Counted from the stretch's first letter, positions 24,111-38,214 are shown. The stretch: 64,000 nt of DNA from Diorhabda sublineata (GCF_026230105.1 NC_079475.1:28084086-28148085), one strand, 5' to 3'. Numbers and translations: made by a program. The notes: generated by a model not told the origin, from the letters alone.

Positions 24111-26408
24111 AGAATTTACAAAATAGAGAGAATTTTTGAATCGTTATAAAAAAAATAGAACTGCATTAACGAACCATGAGATATCAATAAAACAAAAATT
24201 CAATTATAAAAATTCAAAAATTATTGCAATCGGGTATAAGGGAATTATTTTTTATTTTTGAAAATAAAAAAATAACGATGCTCATTGAATTTTCAGATCA
24301 TGGAAGATGTGACATCAATGTGAATTTTGCATTAATATCGATCTAATTACAAATTAATTATAAATGATGATGAGTGACACACATTTTCCTCAAAATAGAA
24401 AATAAAGGTTTAAGAAAATGGTGAAGAAAACGCTGAATCATTTAAAAATGTTCCATATAATCAATTAATAATATTTTATGAATAGATCAAATAGTGAATA
24501 GTGAACAGGGAATAGTAATAAAAGCTAAATTTAGTATGTATTCTTCGAAAATGTGGAAATAACCTGGCGGCTAGAGTTGTGCGAACTATATCAAAGCACA
24601 TCTAACGTTCGTTTTTCAAATGTCAGTCAAGTAAATTCAATCAAGCACTTGATATATTACACAATACACAATTATACTGAAAAATTTCTTCATCTTCTGT
24701 TGCTATATTGGCAGGATCACCATGTGATGATTTCACTTTAACTACTTATATTCACATGATTTATGGAGAGGTTATTAGGCATATCTTGATTTGTTTGAGT
24801 AATTTTAAGTAAGTCTCTCTATTTAATCTTTTTTAAAATCTCTTTTTGAATCTGTATCAAACCGAATGTAGATATTGTTTTTTCGCTATATCACCGTCCT
24901 ATTTTTTATTTGGTAATGATATTAGTGTGCGGAAGATTTGTAATACACAACAATTCGGACCATTCATCCATTCATAACATTTATTCGAAAAATAGCAAGA
25001 AAATATAACTTTTCACTATTATGCAAATTTGAGACAAACATTACAGAATTTCATGAAGTTTGAATTTCTGTTGTAGTAATGAATATAATAGTGAAGTATT
25101 TTTTGTCAACCAGTTATGAAAGGTTGATCTTCCTGCTTAGACGTTTCTTCTGCAACATAGCGCCAGTTCATTTTCGTGCACATTAGAATCGCAGGAAGAT
25201 TAATGAAATGGCTTACAGTAGAATCACTGAAATATTTGGGCCATCTCTTTTCACTATTCATTGAATCCCATTGAACTTGTTTACGTGAATATAAAAGGAA
25301 CACTGGCAAGACTAAATAGACCCTTGAAACTTCCAGATTTCAAAGATATCAAATGAGTGGCAAATAGATTATTGTTAATTAGAATTAAACTAGTAGTAAT
25401 ACAAGGATTGAAATTGAGTTAGAAATTAATATATTCTATTCCTTTTATAATCAATGTTAAATAACAAAATGTTATTCTTTCAATATCTGATTATGAAATA
25501 TTTTATTACATAAAGTATATATTTTAATACAGAAAGCGATCATTCAGAAATAGTATGTCAGCATAGGGCTAGTGATTTGTTCGTTAGATATATACACTTG
25601 TTTTTCTTACAATACGTCGCACTGAGCCATATAAACAAATTTTAAACCATGATAGGCAAGTGAATTGCCCTCCCTGAATTGCCTACTAGAAAGCATACGC
25701 CAAAATGTGAATATTTTTGATATGAGAATTTATGTATTCTTATCATGCATTCGAGATGTCGTAAAATAACAATATCTACAACATAATTGAAGTAAAAATC
25801 GACTAATGATTCCAATGAAATAAAAAAATGTAATATTTCTCATCTATGTATTCTTCTAAATAGAGCTCCAAAAAATATTTCGAAAACATCTATTTTTAAA
25901 AACATATCTACTACGAATGTTTTCCAATGAGGGACAACTCGAGTCCTGATTTAACCTAGAGCATATAAAGTTTTTATTATGAATATTTAATTTTTTATTA
26001 GGAAGGTGTGTTTTTTTATTATTTTTTTCAATTCCGCATTCTTAAAATGTTATTAAAATTCAAATTTCAGTTACCTTCCTCGTAAGCTAATTAAAGATTG
26101 TGTGCTGCACCCTTACTATAATAGGCAACTTCTCTTTGATAATTTAATTTGATTACGGATCGCTCATCAACAAATAAATCTTCATTTGGCGTACACACTC
26201 TAGAAAATATTTTAGCTGATTCAGATAATGATAATGGATAGCATTATAGTATGTATGCAGCAGCAAATGACGTTTTTGTCGGCTTGATGTTAAAATTTAC
26301 CTAGACTGTTGTACTATTGTTTTGGAAGGCTATTACTGGTAGCAGCCGATGACCACTTGTGTTTATTGGAGATAGCATAATGGTTGGGTTGTCTTTTTCA
26401 GGAATATA
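24111..26408 (+). other. Intron 1, no gene recognised
   Basis: AT-rich. The minus-strand frame at 25106-25309 and the plus-strand frame at 24553-24741 show no recognisable family. Small repeats may be present but none could be defined from within the window. Confidence 0.4.
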
Positions 26409-27240
26409 TCGAGGGCTGTCTAAAAAGATTTCAACCTTACATTGAAACAAGGCGGTTTTCGCATAATCATTTGGTCCCATAGTCTCTTTAAATGTATACA
26501 CTTAGTCCAGCCATGCTCTAACCTTTTTAACACCAAATATGAGTTGCCATATTTCTCTACTTCTGCGGTAACTTCGTCTGATGGAAATCTCTTTTGTGAG
26601 TAAAACAGTAAGGATAAATCATAGGAAAATGTGAATAAAGTACAGATCTGGTGAGTACTGTGGCTGGTCAACTACTTCGAAGTTAAATTCGTGGATTTGC
26701 GTTATATTTTTGCAGTTTCTCCCTTTATCTTATCAAGTAATGATGTGTAATACTCTTCTATTATTGGTTTTGATGACATTCATAGAACATAACTCCATAA
26801 CTATCTGTTCTTTTTCTGCAATCCACTGTCTTGACTGTTTTTTCATTTCAAAAGTATAGTAGTGGATCCTTGTTCCATTTACAGTTATCGAAGCAAAAGA
26901 TACGACCCATTTTGCTAACACCGTGTCAATAACGACATGTTAATTGGGATGCGCTAACCAAAGTGCAGATAGCTCACGCATGCATAATACTTTTTGAGTC
27001 AGTACATAGCAAATGGGTTCTTTTGATATGCATATAGTCTCTTACATCTATATTGCCTTAATCAGATGGTTGTCCAGTACCATTTGCTGAACTTGCCCGA
27101 TAATATCGTTGATTGTCGCAGTTTTTGGCCGACACGAATACATATCGTCAATCAAGCTGTTAAGCTGATATAGCTACGTTGGAATTTACTTGCCCAAAAT
27201 TTCACGGATATAAATGATGGCATAGAGTCTCCATGAACAG
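26409..27240 (-). mobile_element. Mariner transposon remnant, family B, minus strand
   Basis: Minus-strand frames give HGDSMPSF.SVKFWASKFQR (about 27235-27180), the GDxxPS helix-turn-helix end; RPKTATINDIIGQVQQMVLD (about 27140-27080); RIHYYTFEMKKQSRQW (about 26860-26810), the region after the first catalytic Asp; then FEVVDQPQYSPDL (about 26690-26650); and RFPSDEVTAEVEKYGNSYLV, LKRLEHGWTKCIHLK (about 26590-26500), the mariner C-terminus. The first catalytic block is NGT instead of DET, the HDN block is deleted and the third Asp is lost, so the protein is dead. The 3' terminal repeat is visible as tcgagggctgtctaaaaaga after a TA at 26407-26408. The 5' terminal repeat was not found. Confidence 0.8.
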
Positions 27241-30129
27241 TGCCTAACTCCCCTTATATTTAATATTTAAGGAAGGCTCTATACTTAAGTTTTTCCATTT
27301 TTAGAAAAATCTTCTCAACGACTCACTCAAACAGAAGCTAAGAATTGAAAATTGCTCAAATGTTGGTGAGAATGTTTCAACAAATGCTCATATATATTTC
27401 CTAACTAAAATTGATAAGTATAATAACTTTAATTGGAACTATCCTCACTGATTTTGGCGCAGCTAATCCACGAATTTAAAGGGACTTGGAATTAGGTTCT
27501 ACCATCGGACACTAACCATTTCGTTTAGTCTAGTTAAGTTGTCACCAAATTTATAATGATTTTTTCACGGAGTACATGATATTATTTTTTGTGAATGTAT
27601 TTCGTATTTATATTTGTTACAGTTTAATAATTTGTTGTTCATATGTAAAAAGAGTATATGAACAGTAGTGGCAAAGGCAATCAGTGAATACATTGTGACA
27701 CGTAATATAAAATAAGATTAAAAAAACCGTGATATTGAACCTTGACACACGAAAGGAAGTTTATATGTTTATAAGAAAATAGATCATCACATCAACATAG
27801 CATTAGTAGCGTGTTTTTCCATTTAATATGAATGATCTTATTTTCATTGTTTCACAGAAGAAGAAAACAAATTTGCAGCAGTTTAGATAACTATGTTCAG
27901 GATAATACCGAATTATTATCATCCCAAAAGTCCTCTTTTTCACATGGCGCGGAGTATTTGTAATTCAAAAATTACATGAACGAATTATTATTGACATCTA
28001 CGTGGATATATGTAGACGTTTTCAGAATTTGTGGTTCTGAGTTGAGTTATGAGTCTCTTACTATATGGTGGTATTGTACTAGTCGAATAATTGTTACCAC
28101 TGAATTTATTTTAGGTTCAATTTATTTATTATTCAACTGAGTACAAACTGTGCAACATCAGTTTTGTCAAATAAAAATAATCCTGTTAATGTCAATATTA
28201 ATAAGGATCGCTTTAAACACGAACTCCTTTAAAAAATAAGAAACAAACCATTTTCTAATAGCACGACCATTCTTTACTCTCATGAAGGTAAGCTGCAATG
28301 CATATGTATACCGACGCATCAAAAATACCTAGAGCAGCATTAGTACTAGCAAACGGAAGCGGAAAAGCAGACCAATGTGCTAAAGATTTGTGCGCGAAGT
28401 GATAGCAAATGTCTATAAACGGAGAACTAGAACAAAAGTCTAGTGCAAGTGTCAAAGTGACTGGAACATCGCCGTCGATATTGAAATTTATAAAACCCTG
28501 TCTTTCTTACTCCGAGAATGCTTATTTTCGAAATTTTATCGAATAAGCCTATTTTTTTTGGGCACTCCCAGTTTTTAGCGGGAGTCTAAAATTCATCATA
28601 TTAATTAGTTTATTACTAAACTTACCTTTGTCTGCGATGTTGAGGGGTCAACACAAAGACAATCATTATTATAAACAGAAATCATAGGAAACAGTCAATA
28701 TTTATTGAATATTTCGGATTCAAACTAACTAGGGTAAAGAAACTGTAAAAATGTATTTGAAAAAAAAAATATATAAATTCTTATTAAAGTTAAGTGGCTA
28801 ATAATTATTTGGCACTTTATTAGAATGTGAAAAAACGGGCCTATATAAGTTAATGATAGTACTATGGGGTGTTTGTGATTGGTTTTATATAAAACCAGAT
28901 TTTCTTCCGAAGTAAGCACGGTAGTATTGTACATGTATTAAGAATTCAAGTGTGATTTTGAAGTACTTTCAGAAAATTTCAAATCTAGTTCAGTAAAATT
29001 GTTCCACAATTTGAATAAAATCGAAAATATCTTATGAACTCAATTACTTATATTCATTAAATATTTTCATGGTACTCAATTCATTATTATCATGAAATAT
29101 CTAATTTTATGAACAATGAAATTCTAAGCAAACGTTTTTCTTTTTAGCACTTATAAAAACTCATTCACAGATACATAATTTGTTTAATAACATGTTCTCG
29201 TTTGATACAACATTGACAGCTTTCAATGCACTATCGTTAACTATTACATAAACGGGTCAATGAAATTTTTTGTTACCACTCTTTTGCGAATAATTAACTA
29301 TGATTAATTATATAACAAGTGATAAATTCGCATATGAAAACTGCCAATTCGCTTTTGAAATCTACCGACACATATTATGTATTATGTGAAATTTGAACAT
29401 GGGCTTAACGCAATAATTTATGCAGACTAAAGAACTGCAAAATGCTGACTTGTAAGCTCAAATTTGACACGTTTTGCGCATGACGTTACTCTGGAATCAG
29501 AATGTTTTTTTTTCCATTAAGATTAGGTTGGAGTTGTATAGTTCTTCCAATATCAATTGTAGGAGACAGTTATGCGAGGATCAAACAATATTTCATAAAT
29601 ACGCACGGCACACATACCAAATTAAGAAATGAAAAATAATGTTTACTCCCCGTTTAGAATTCAGCAAAAATCTAACAAACCGTCAGTCCACGTGGACTCT
29701 GTTTACTAATGAAAACATCGAATCGTAAACATAAATGCATTTCTATTAGCCGAAGGTATATATACACAATTTCTTCGAAATATGCTTGCTAGACATTAGC
29801 GTCGCTCTGTAACATTTATTCAGTTCATAAATTTCTTGCATGCAGCAATAACATTATTGAAAATCTATGGCAAATATCATTTCCTACATGTTTATTATTA
29901 TGTTTATACTTATGAATATTTTTTATTATCGTGACTTTATTTTCATGAACTAATTTTTCATGTTTCTATGCTTCTAGTTTTTTCTGTTCATAGACTCAAT
30001 TGTAAAATAGTTTTCAGGCATTATATGATTATTCTTGAGCATTTATCAAGGATACGAATATCAATACCAATAAACTCTTTTCTAAAAACCAAAAAATACG
30101 GACGTTTTTCTATGTGGGTCAATTCACAA
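27241..30129 (+). other. Intron 1, no gene recognised
   Basis: No defensible gene. A short frame near 28300 reads MHMYTDASKIPRAALVLANG, which resembles the YTDxSK start of a retroelement RNase H, but it is too short and isolated to call. Confidence 0.4.
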
Positions 30130-30412
30130 AGATTCACCAAAACCAACAGTGGCAAAAAAACAATGGAATGTCTGGAAAATTATGTATGCAGTTTTCTTCC
30201 CTAGTACAGGACTAGGAGAAACAGTTAAGCTTGAAGATAAATGTACAGTCATCACGAACTGGTATAGCTTAAAAGTTATTGAACGCCCACGCTATGTGAC
30301 TGATTTGGCCATGTGTGATTCGTTATTCGTTAGTGTACATACACGTAGCCGACTTTTTACTACGGAAGATGAGGTATATGAAACATTTTATGAAACTTAT
30401 ATACTAGGTTAG
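30130..30412 (+). pseudogene. Mariner transposase fragment, family C
   Basis: An open frame reads MAKKQWNVWKIMYAVFFPST, GLGETVKLEDKCTVITNWYS, then after an apparent internal deletion RPRYVTDLAMCDSLFVSVHT and RSRLFTTEDEVYETFYETY. The first part matches the VMxxVFF..TGxVxTVxLE..xTVxxxWY stretch downstream of the first catalytic Asp in mariner transposases. The second matches HPPYSPDLAPCDFFLFPxxKxxLxGxxF, with the third Asp (of CD) retained. The block with the second Asp (HDN) and the whole N-terminus are missing. No terminal repeats were identified. Confidence 0.7.
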
Positions 30413-31985
30413 AAAAGATTGTATGACTACGATCCATTGATTTCATTTATTTTTCGAACAGATGCAATGCATTTAAAGGAAATATGTAAATAGTATATAC
30501 AGTTTTTACATGCTATTATATCAGAGATACAACGATAGTAGGTACATGCTTTATATTTTTATTGATATCAATAAAAGCATAAAAATTTTTTAGTTTGCTT
30601 GCGATGATTAGTAGAATTATTCGACGACTTAATTGTTAGTGGTATCTTCTATTCACAAGTTTCCATTGGAAAATAAGTAATCTTGTTTTAAGTAGCTTTA
30701 ATGCCTTTTACGTAATACAGATGATTGTACAGATTGTACATTAAGTTTAAAAAAGGGACACTATTTTATTATTGTATTATTTACGATAATATTGGATTGT
30801 TATTTCGTTAATTAATATTATGATTCCAGATAATCTCTTTCTATTGAATCATTTTACACTTCATCTTTTATAACAATCGTTTATTGAGTACGGATAATGC
30901 CCATTACTGGACTAGCTTAAATCCATACTGGGTTCTTTTAACTCGTTTCGGATTAATTTGGAATACAAATGGGTATGGGTTATTGAATTGTGATTTATGA
31001 GAGCATGTTGACCGTAAAAAGCTATTAATTTGACATAATCGATACCAAGTTTTTATAGCTCGAATTTTGCAGGGGGTAACTTTGAACACTTTTAGTATTT
31101 TTTTTTTCATTTGTATTTCAGTCGAAGTTTATACTTCGCGAATTGTTAATTTTTTTTTTAATAAAAAAGTTCCGATTGTGCTATCGTTGAATTACAAATA
31201 GAATGGCACGAAATTTCCAATTAAAATATAGGTGCTATTTGAAAATAAAAAATGAGGGGTAACTACTACAGAGCTGTTGAATGTAATACACTCCTCATAG
31301 TTTATTGAGAAGGTAGTTTAATACAATACAGAGCAATTTATATATTTTTCAATTATCTTACCAATTGATTGAGATACCTATGACTTGTGATACCCGGTAT
31401 ACCTCGATTAAATCGAACTATATCTTAAATACAAAGTTATTTTATCCTCAATTGAACAGTATTATCAATACATTATACTCCTAAAACTGAAAAATGCGCT
31501 TCAATATTTCGTCAAATCAAAAAATAATAAGAATAAAATGACAATAAAATTGCTGTGATTGTTTCAGAATTGTAAGATGCTTTGTGTGCATTTTAAAACT
31601 CCATTTCGGAATAAATCTGGTCAGAAACCATTAATACTGAAAAACACCCTTATTCAAAATATTGACATCTGTCATTTTATTCTCTTATTAAAAAATATTT
31701 TCTCTCTTTCAGTTTCATAAACTAAAACTGTGTTTTTTCAAATTTGCTGTTGGAACTCTCCATGCATGTCTTGCAGTGTTTTTAAATATAATATACTTTT
31801 CAAATCAAATATGACTAGAATATCAAGTCGTCTTACCAATCATTTCGCAATCTAATCATCTAATTTTATGCTTCACTGGACTCTGTCCGTTCATTTTTAG
31901 TGATGACGTTTCTGTATTATTATACGGTTTAGCGAGCGTATTCGGCTAGACCTTACTTTATGAGGTAGAACCTAGATAAATGACA
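30413..31985 (+). other. Intron 1, no gene recognised
   Basis: AT-rich spacer. The minus-strand frame at 30904-31110 is without recognisable domain. A stretch near 31120-31330 has the look of a dispersed non-coding insect repeat but has no second copy here. Confidence 0.4.
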
Positions 31986-33140
31986 AAAATGTTTTTCTTT
32001 TTTATATAACCACTAATCAATCACAAAACTGGTTAGATAATTCATATACACGATCCATCCTACTTACGAAATTTATTTATATATATTAATGAATAGTTAC
32101 ACTAACACTAACACGCTCAACTATTTACTAACATTTATGTACACACTTAACGTGTAATTCATATAAAAATATACCTTTTAGCTTACTTTTCTACGAGGGT
32201 TACCATAGTTTTGAGATATGGCAAGACTGATGTTAATATGTCAAATCTGACATTACCATCATAAATTTTGACATTTTTAATGGCGAACGTACTCGAACGT
32301 GTTGTCATACCACTGATATTTGATACATTAATCTTGGTCAAAAAATAGAATTAAATCGCGAAAAGTTTCATGAGATGATTTTCTATAACTTCCAACGTGG
32401 ATTAAACCAATAGCAGTCTGCCGAGCTCGCTTCGACTTTTGGTGATGCCGCACCATCTGGAGCCACCATGGATGCTGTGCGTAAACTGATATTGCAAGAT
32501 CGTCATGTGACATACAGTGCTTCAAAAGACGTCTATAAAATTGGGACAGGTGAAGAATCATAGATATATGCATATGAACACTTACCTAACTAATCAACAA
32601 TCGTTTGTATGGGTCTTTGAAGATGATACATATCCAATAAAAGTTGTTCGCGCACTAACCACTTCGAACTAACATTGGTCTTCGAAACTAACCACAGAAG
32701 ACGAGTTATTCTCTACCACGACAATGCGAGCGATTTTGAAAAGTCAAAACATCGAATTGGTGCTATAAAGTCCTTCTCACCCAATAATTTCTTCTTATTA
32801 CCGCAGATCAATAATACATTGCCAGGAAAACGTTTTTCTATACCTGAAGAAGCGGTTGACGCATTCAAATCACATTTTTTGCACTCATGTACAAGTGTAT
32901 TGATCTTAATGGATAATATTTAGTGAAACAATAAAGCAACCCTTGTATATATATAACTGCCCCGAGGTATGCCATAAAATTATTGACTGACTTATGGCTT
33001 TTAGACACCTTTCTAGAACTTTTAACTTTTGAAAATCTCTAGTTTACTGTAAACAAAAAAAGGTCCACTTTGAAATTATCTATGAAAGCAGTCACTAAAA
33101 ATTAGGTAAACAGGTCACATGGTTCCTTCACATGGATACA
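31986..33140 (+). repeat. Dispersed repeat interrupted by a mariner
   Basis: The left flank up to 32193 and the right flank from 32947 resemble, in order and in the same orientation, a continuous segment at 51176-51450. Shared blocks include tttgactgactta-type sequence, a cactaaaa or cactataaa block and aggtcaca near the right end. Similarity is moderate (about 65-70 percent by eye). Internal outline, coding content and class are unknown. Confidence 0.45.
32194..32946 (+). mobile_element. Internally deleted mariner, family A, with both ends
   Basis: A TA at 32192-32193 precedes cgagggttaccatagttt, and aaagcaacccttg precedes a TA at 32947-32948, so the terminal repeats share the outer CRAGGGTTRC core and the element sits in a TA duplication. 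Inside, the plus strand reads EKFHEMIFYNFQRGLNQ, QSAELASTFGDAAPSGAT, MDAVRKLILQDRHVTYSASK (about 32355-32530), the mariner N-terminus. Then, after a large deletion, it reads RRRVILYHDNAS (about 32697-32735) with the second catalytic Asp, and RFSIPEEAVDAFKSHF (about 32830-32880). Middle and C-terminal parts are frame-shifted. About 750 bp remain of a usual 1.3 kb, and the first catalytic Asp is deleted. Confidence 0.9.
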
Positions 33141-35617
33141 TACATACTAATCTAATAAATATAGTAAATATAAATAATTATTATCAAATTTCAACTCACA
33201 TATATTTTTTTATGATATTGTTGAGTTGTTAGTGTGCTTATTGAATTTAAAAATAATCACAATCTTCTGAATTGATGCAGCATCGATTGCATGAAATTAC
33301 GTACGTGTTGCTTTGGTGACTTCCATTCCGGTGGAATTAACGTCAATTATAGACATACTTGGCCCCCTTAAAAACAGATACGTTCGTTCGACAAAAACAC
33401 AAAATTCTGAGAATTTCTAGCAATTATCATTCCTCAATCCATATAGTCGTGTGGCCAGCTGGGCGACAATTATTGCTTCCTACTTCTACGTCATTACAGT
33501 GAGTCATGAATATTGGACCTCAAAAAAAAACCATAAACAGAAGCGACCGACGGTTTGCTCCGAAAAGCATGAAATGAATTCATTTCGAAACCGTAACGTG
33601 TTTTCATTTGAAGTATAACAGAATAAACTGAGAGAACAAACTCAAATCTCTACACCAATAATAATAAAAATTTTTCTCACGTCTAAGTAACATACTTCAT
33701 TGCAGTGAAGTATAGAAAACTTTTTCCAATGCATTTCATTTGTGGATCACTTAAAACATATTGTTTGTTAAATAGATTTATTCTTAGAGTCAGGGGAAGG
33801 GTACTGCAGTAATTATCAGTTATAAAGTTATAAAGTTATAGAGAACATCTTAATATATAAAATATATGAGCCAACACACAATTATAAAACCAAACACTAA
33901 AAAATGATGTATAATAAACAAGGAAGACATAGCTTGAATGTTAACTAAAGAGTAATAAGACAACTGAAAAATGAACCAAAGTCGTCGAATTAATGCACAA
34001 ACAACAAGAATGAAGATGGAATGAACCTGATATAAAGACAATAAAAATGGATCCTCGACATGAGATGCAAGTTGTCACCAAACAATAAAATTCTACGGTG
34101 TAAATAGCAATATCAAAATTATACAAACGATGAGATTAAAAATTGTAAAAAAACACGAAGGCAGTCTCCACCTCCATGAACACATAGAGCTGCTAGATAA
34201 TCATAGACACTGGCCTATATATGTATAACCGGGACTATAAGAATATGTCCAACGGCTGTACTAGTGGTAGTCATGAATTTCTTACCTCCCCGTATATTAT
34301 TTGAAAGCGTGACGGAGAAACTTCACTCAGAATGTTGGGAGAGGAAATCATCAGGTACATTGCAAACTGCGCTACAGTCATACAACGTAACCCAAACGGA
34401 TAATGAAAATTGCAATCAATGGAATGGAATTAAATGAACTCTTTATATCATATTATTGGAAATCAAAAAATAGACGAAGAGTATGAAGGATTCGTCAAGG
34501 AATTTGGTGAGTTGAATAGCCTCAAAAAGAACAAAACGTAGACCAACCTGTGTGAGCGTGTGAGTTTAACCGTTGATTAAATATATAAATTATCTAGCAT
34601 ATATTCTTTAATATAATTGAATGACAGATAAGACAGAAATTATTTCATACTATACCGTAATATAGTGCAATATATCGTCAGTTTGATTCCGGGAAAAGAT
34701 ATATTACATTACAAGGCCGCGTAAGTAATACTACCGGAATGAACTAGTTTAACTAAGACAAAGTTGAATATAAAAAATGTATTACAGCAAATTATACTCG
34801 TTAACGGTGATACTACAGTCCGGAGTATTTGAAATATTTACAGGGGCAGCACCGAGCCAATTTTTCTTGTTTGATTTCTATTATGTACTCTGGAATTTAC
34901 ATATAAAATGGACATTTGATTTTCTAAATTAAGTAAATAATGACAGTATGACATGAAACATTGTACAAAACACGGTCATGAAATGTCATTAAAAGTTAAT
35001 ATTGGAATTTTGGAACCAGTTCCTTTGTCGACCCTTCCATAAGCATCTAGATTTCTATTTCAATATACCGTCCCTTCTCCAATGTGGATAACGTATCTTA
35101 GACAATTAGATTTCATTCCTTATATTAACGACATTAATAAATAATTGTGTGAATACATGATAATTGAATTGTTAGGAGTTCAAAAGATAATTAAATAACC
35201 CGTTAAAGTAAAGTCGAAATAGGTACTTCCTATATTAACATGTGATCTGTCCACGGTAAATATTGCAATATAAACTATATGTTAATTGGAAACGTGGATT
35301 AATACAATAAACACTGAAAGTACATATTTAGATATTATAGGTTATTATCAGTAAATGATAAAATGTTAAATTATATGTTATCTTTACACCATATATCACA
35401 TTTTTAACATTAGTTCAAACTGAAAAGAAATAATTCATATAACTTCGTCATCGCCAAACCTCTCAAAAATTATAAACTTTCCTCAATGGAAGATTTAATT
35501 TAAAGTAGAACAGTTGTACTGTATGGATAATATCTAGGCACCGTACTTAATTTTTTTTCCGTGTCCCAAAACTTCTTTGATTAATTTATTATCATTTACC
35601 TTTATAATATTTATTAT
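33141..35617 (+). other. Intron 1, no gene recognised
   Basis: No gene, transposase or RT motif was recognised. Overlapping minus-strand frames at 33850-34126 are hydrophobic by composition only. A short direct repeat of ataaagtt occurs near 33822-33840. Confidence 0.4.
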
Positions 35618-36430
35618 ATACTTCGGGAGCAGTCAATGCTGCCGTGTGCAATCATAGGGCCGATGATAAATCAGTGGTATTCTTATGTATTTTGCGCCGT
35701 TAAAACCAACTATGCTCGGCATTTTTGCGAAAAACTGGTACATTTTGTTAAAATCGCAATTACTCAGACAAATTATGTAAAAATGTTTTTTTTATGCAAA
35801 TATGCAAAAATCGGCGATTTTTACTAACTTGTTGCGACAATCTCGATCACCACACGCCGAACGCAGGCGGCTCTGTTCTGATGCTCATTTTATGTTGTTA
35901 ATTTACTATCTTTCTTAAAAAGAGATCCATTCAAATACTCTCAAATCATGGAAAAGAATACATTTTTCGAAATTTTTTTTAATAATTTATCTTATTGAAT
36001 AATATTTAATGTACTTTATAATGTTATATCACAGTCAGTATTTAATATCTATGCACATGCTGTTGTCCAATGCGATTTTTCAATTTTAAAAGATGTTCAA
36101 TTGGTCAAAGGTTATTAACATCGAAAGTTAGTAGAAATGGTTGATTCCGACTTTCCAAAAAATTTATAATTTTCAAATATGCATTTTACAAATAAAATTA
36201 CAAGAGACTTATAGTCTTAAATATGCCATATTTGCATAATTGTCCGAACCGATAAAACCATTTATTCATAATTCGTGTAAACAATTACAATTTGAACAAA
36301 ACGTACTAGTTTTTTGTAAAAACGGCGGGCATATTTGGATTAAGCGGCTCAAAATACATAAGAATACCACTGTTTTATCCTTGGCCGTATTATTGCACAC
36401 GGAAGCATTAACCGCTCCTGGACTAATATT
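35618..36430. mobile_element. Foldback element with arms of about 190 bp
   Basis: The left arm, 35618-35808, matches the reverse complement of the right arm, 36225-36430. Shared blocks include ccgtgtgcaat, agtggtattcttatgtattt and ttatgcaaatatg. The spacer of about 415 bp is AT-rich and has no transposase motif. The frames at 35636-35827, 36240-36443 and 36266-36499 all lie in the arms and are artefacts of the repeat. Class unknown; it could be a miniature inverted-repeat or foldback transposon. Confidence 0.8.
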
Positions 36431-37260
36431 GTTATATCTATAAAACGCATTATTAGTGTCTAAGTGTTTTTTTTTAATTACATTTTGAATTCGATTCAAT
36501 TAGTTACTAGTATGAGTGTTTTTGGTATCTCCAGCAGGTAACTTTTCTCATAAGTCTAGTTATATCTCCAGCTAATATATTTTAAATTTAGCAATTTTCG
36601 CAAATTTCACACTAGTGTAACCATTTACTAATATTAATGACATAAAAATCATATTTCATATCATTATTCTGTCAATATCTTACAAATTCAGAAATGTCAT
36701 TGTTTGGAAATTATCATTTGAAATTCATTTTCGTCTTTTATTTCATAAATGTTAACGAGCAAATGCAAGTCCGGCTCAATAAACAGATTATTTCAATTCT
36801 GATGCCCAGATATATCTTGAAAAAATAATAAAATTATCTCTTAACTACTACCCCCCATAAATCAACCGGCAACTCTTCATTTTAAACGGGTTTACAACAA
36901 GATCCTCGTTTAACACTTATTTTATTAGTACTCGTATGTGCATTGTGAGGGGAATAATTTGTTCAAAGAACATATTTTTATTTAAAATAGCTCTGCTCAT
37001 TTAAAATTCAAATTACTTTATGATATTTTGAGTTTTTTTAATAATTAATCTGGAACATTATTGAAATGAACAAAAACAAGACTGGAAGAGTTTGAGCATT
37101 TGCTTTGAAGTTTTTTATTTTTGTTTACAAATTTGTCATTGTTACATATTTAAGGAATAATAAAATTTTTTTATGAAAAAATTAAAATTTATTGAATTTC
37201 TTAGAAGCAAATAACTCGATAACCGATTGAAATACACGAATCAAAGAAGAGTAATTTTTT
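36431..37260 (+). other. Intron 1, no gene recognised
   Basis: AT-rich spacer with no defensible feature. Confidence 0.45.
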
Positions 37261-37612
37261 TTGTATAATTTAACGCTTTTTAATATTTTTTTATTATTTT
37301 AGTTGTAAGTTTAGACCAAAAAAGTTTACTTTGTTTTAATTAACACAAAGAAGTGTAACTAGCGCCCTCTATTAGCAATGTTAAATTGGAGTGCAAATTA
37401 TGATTCCTCATGCCATAAAACGTAAAATTGCCAATTTTCAAAGAGAAATTGTGAAAACATGAAAAATTATTGTGAAAATAAAAATTTAAATTTAAACTAT
37501 CTCGGAAACTAGCAATATTTGCATAAGACATGTTGAGCAGAATCGTCATATTTTGAGGTCTGGAATCTACAGTTTAGAGATTGGAAATTCTTGATGAATC
37601 ACCCTGTATACA
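37261..37612. repeat. Probable dispersed non-coding repeat ending CACCCTGTATA
   Basis: The segment ends tgatgaatcaccctgtatac. Many short non-coding insect repeats end in a CACCCTGTATA-like terminus, and the interior (actatctcggaaact) has the same look. No second full copy exists in the window, so this rests on general resemblance. Confidence 0.35.
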
Positions 37613-38214
37613 GTTAATTATTTTCATGGTATGCAATTGATGATGCAGGCACTCGCACAAATGTGTATATTTTTAATTCATACATCTTTTTGCTTCCTTC
37701 TTTCGCGCTAATTCCATTCTCCAGCTCCAGACATTAATTTGGTAAATAATGGCAAAAATATGGATTGACTATCTTGCGATTATTTTGAATAAAGAGCATA
37801 GCTAATTTCACAAATATTTCATTTTATTATTTCTGAAACAAGAGACACTCACATATGACACCATGTCATTTCAGGACTAAGCTACCTTCAAACTGCCCAA
37901 TTATGCTAGTTTAAGTTTGAAAACACACATACCAAAGAATGATGTACAGGGTCCTTCACGACGAACTGAATCGATATGTATATGGGAAAGTACTGCGACT
38001 AGTGTTCTGAAAATTTGCTTGTATGGGTTTTCCGAAATGCTCGTTTCAGCTAAAATAATTTCAGTTTTCTGAAACTTCCGGTTATATCGGAAGTGGACCC
38101 AAACTTAGTTATTTTAAACGGAATGCTATGGTTTAGGAATATTGGTCTGTACTACTCGACTACGAAGATAATTTTCGGCTATTTGAGACATTAGCATATG
38201 CAAAAACTGTCTTC
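37613..38214 (+). other. Intron 1, possible dispersed repeat
   Basis: At 37945 gtacagggtccttcacgacg begins another stretch with the look of a dispersed insect repeat, ending before the piggyBac remnant. It has no coding content. Confidence 0.35.

Noticed and set aside
28309..28400. YTDASK-like RNase H motif
   Set aside because: Only about 30 codons with no further RNase H blocks or neighbouring RT; may be chance.
36240..36499. Overlapping open frames on both strands
   Set aside because: They are products of the foldback arms, as mirrored frames appear in the other arm.
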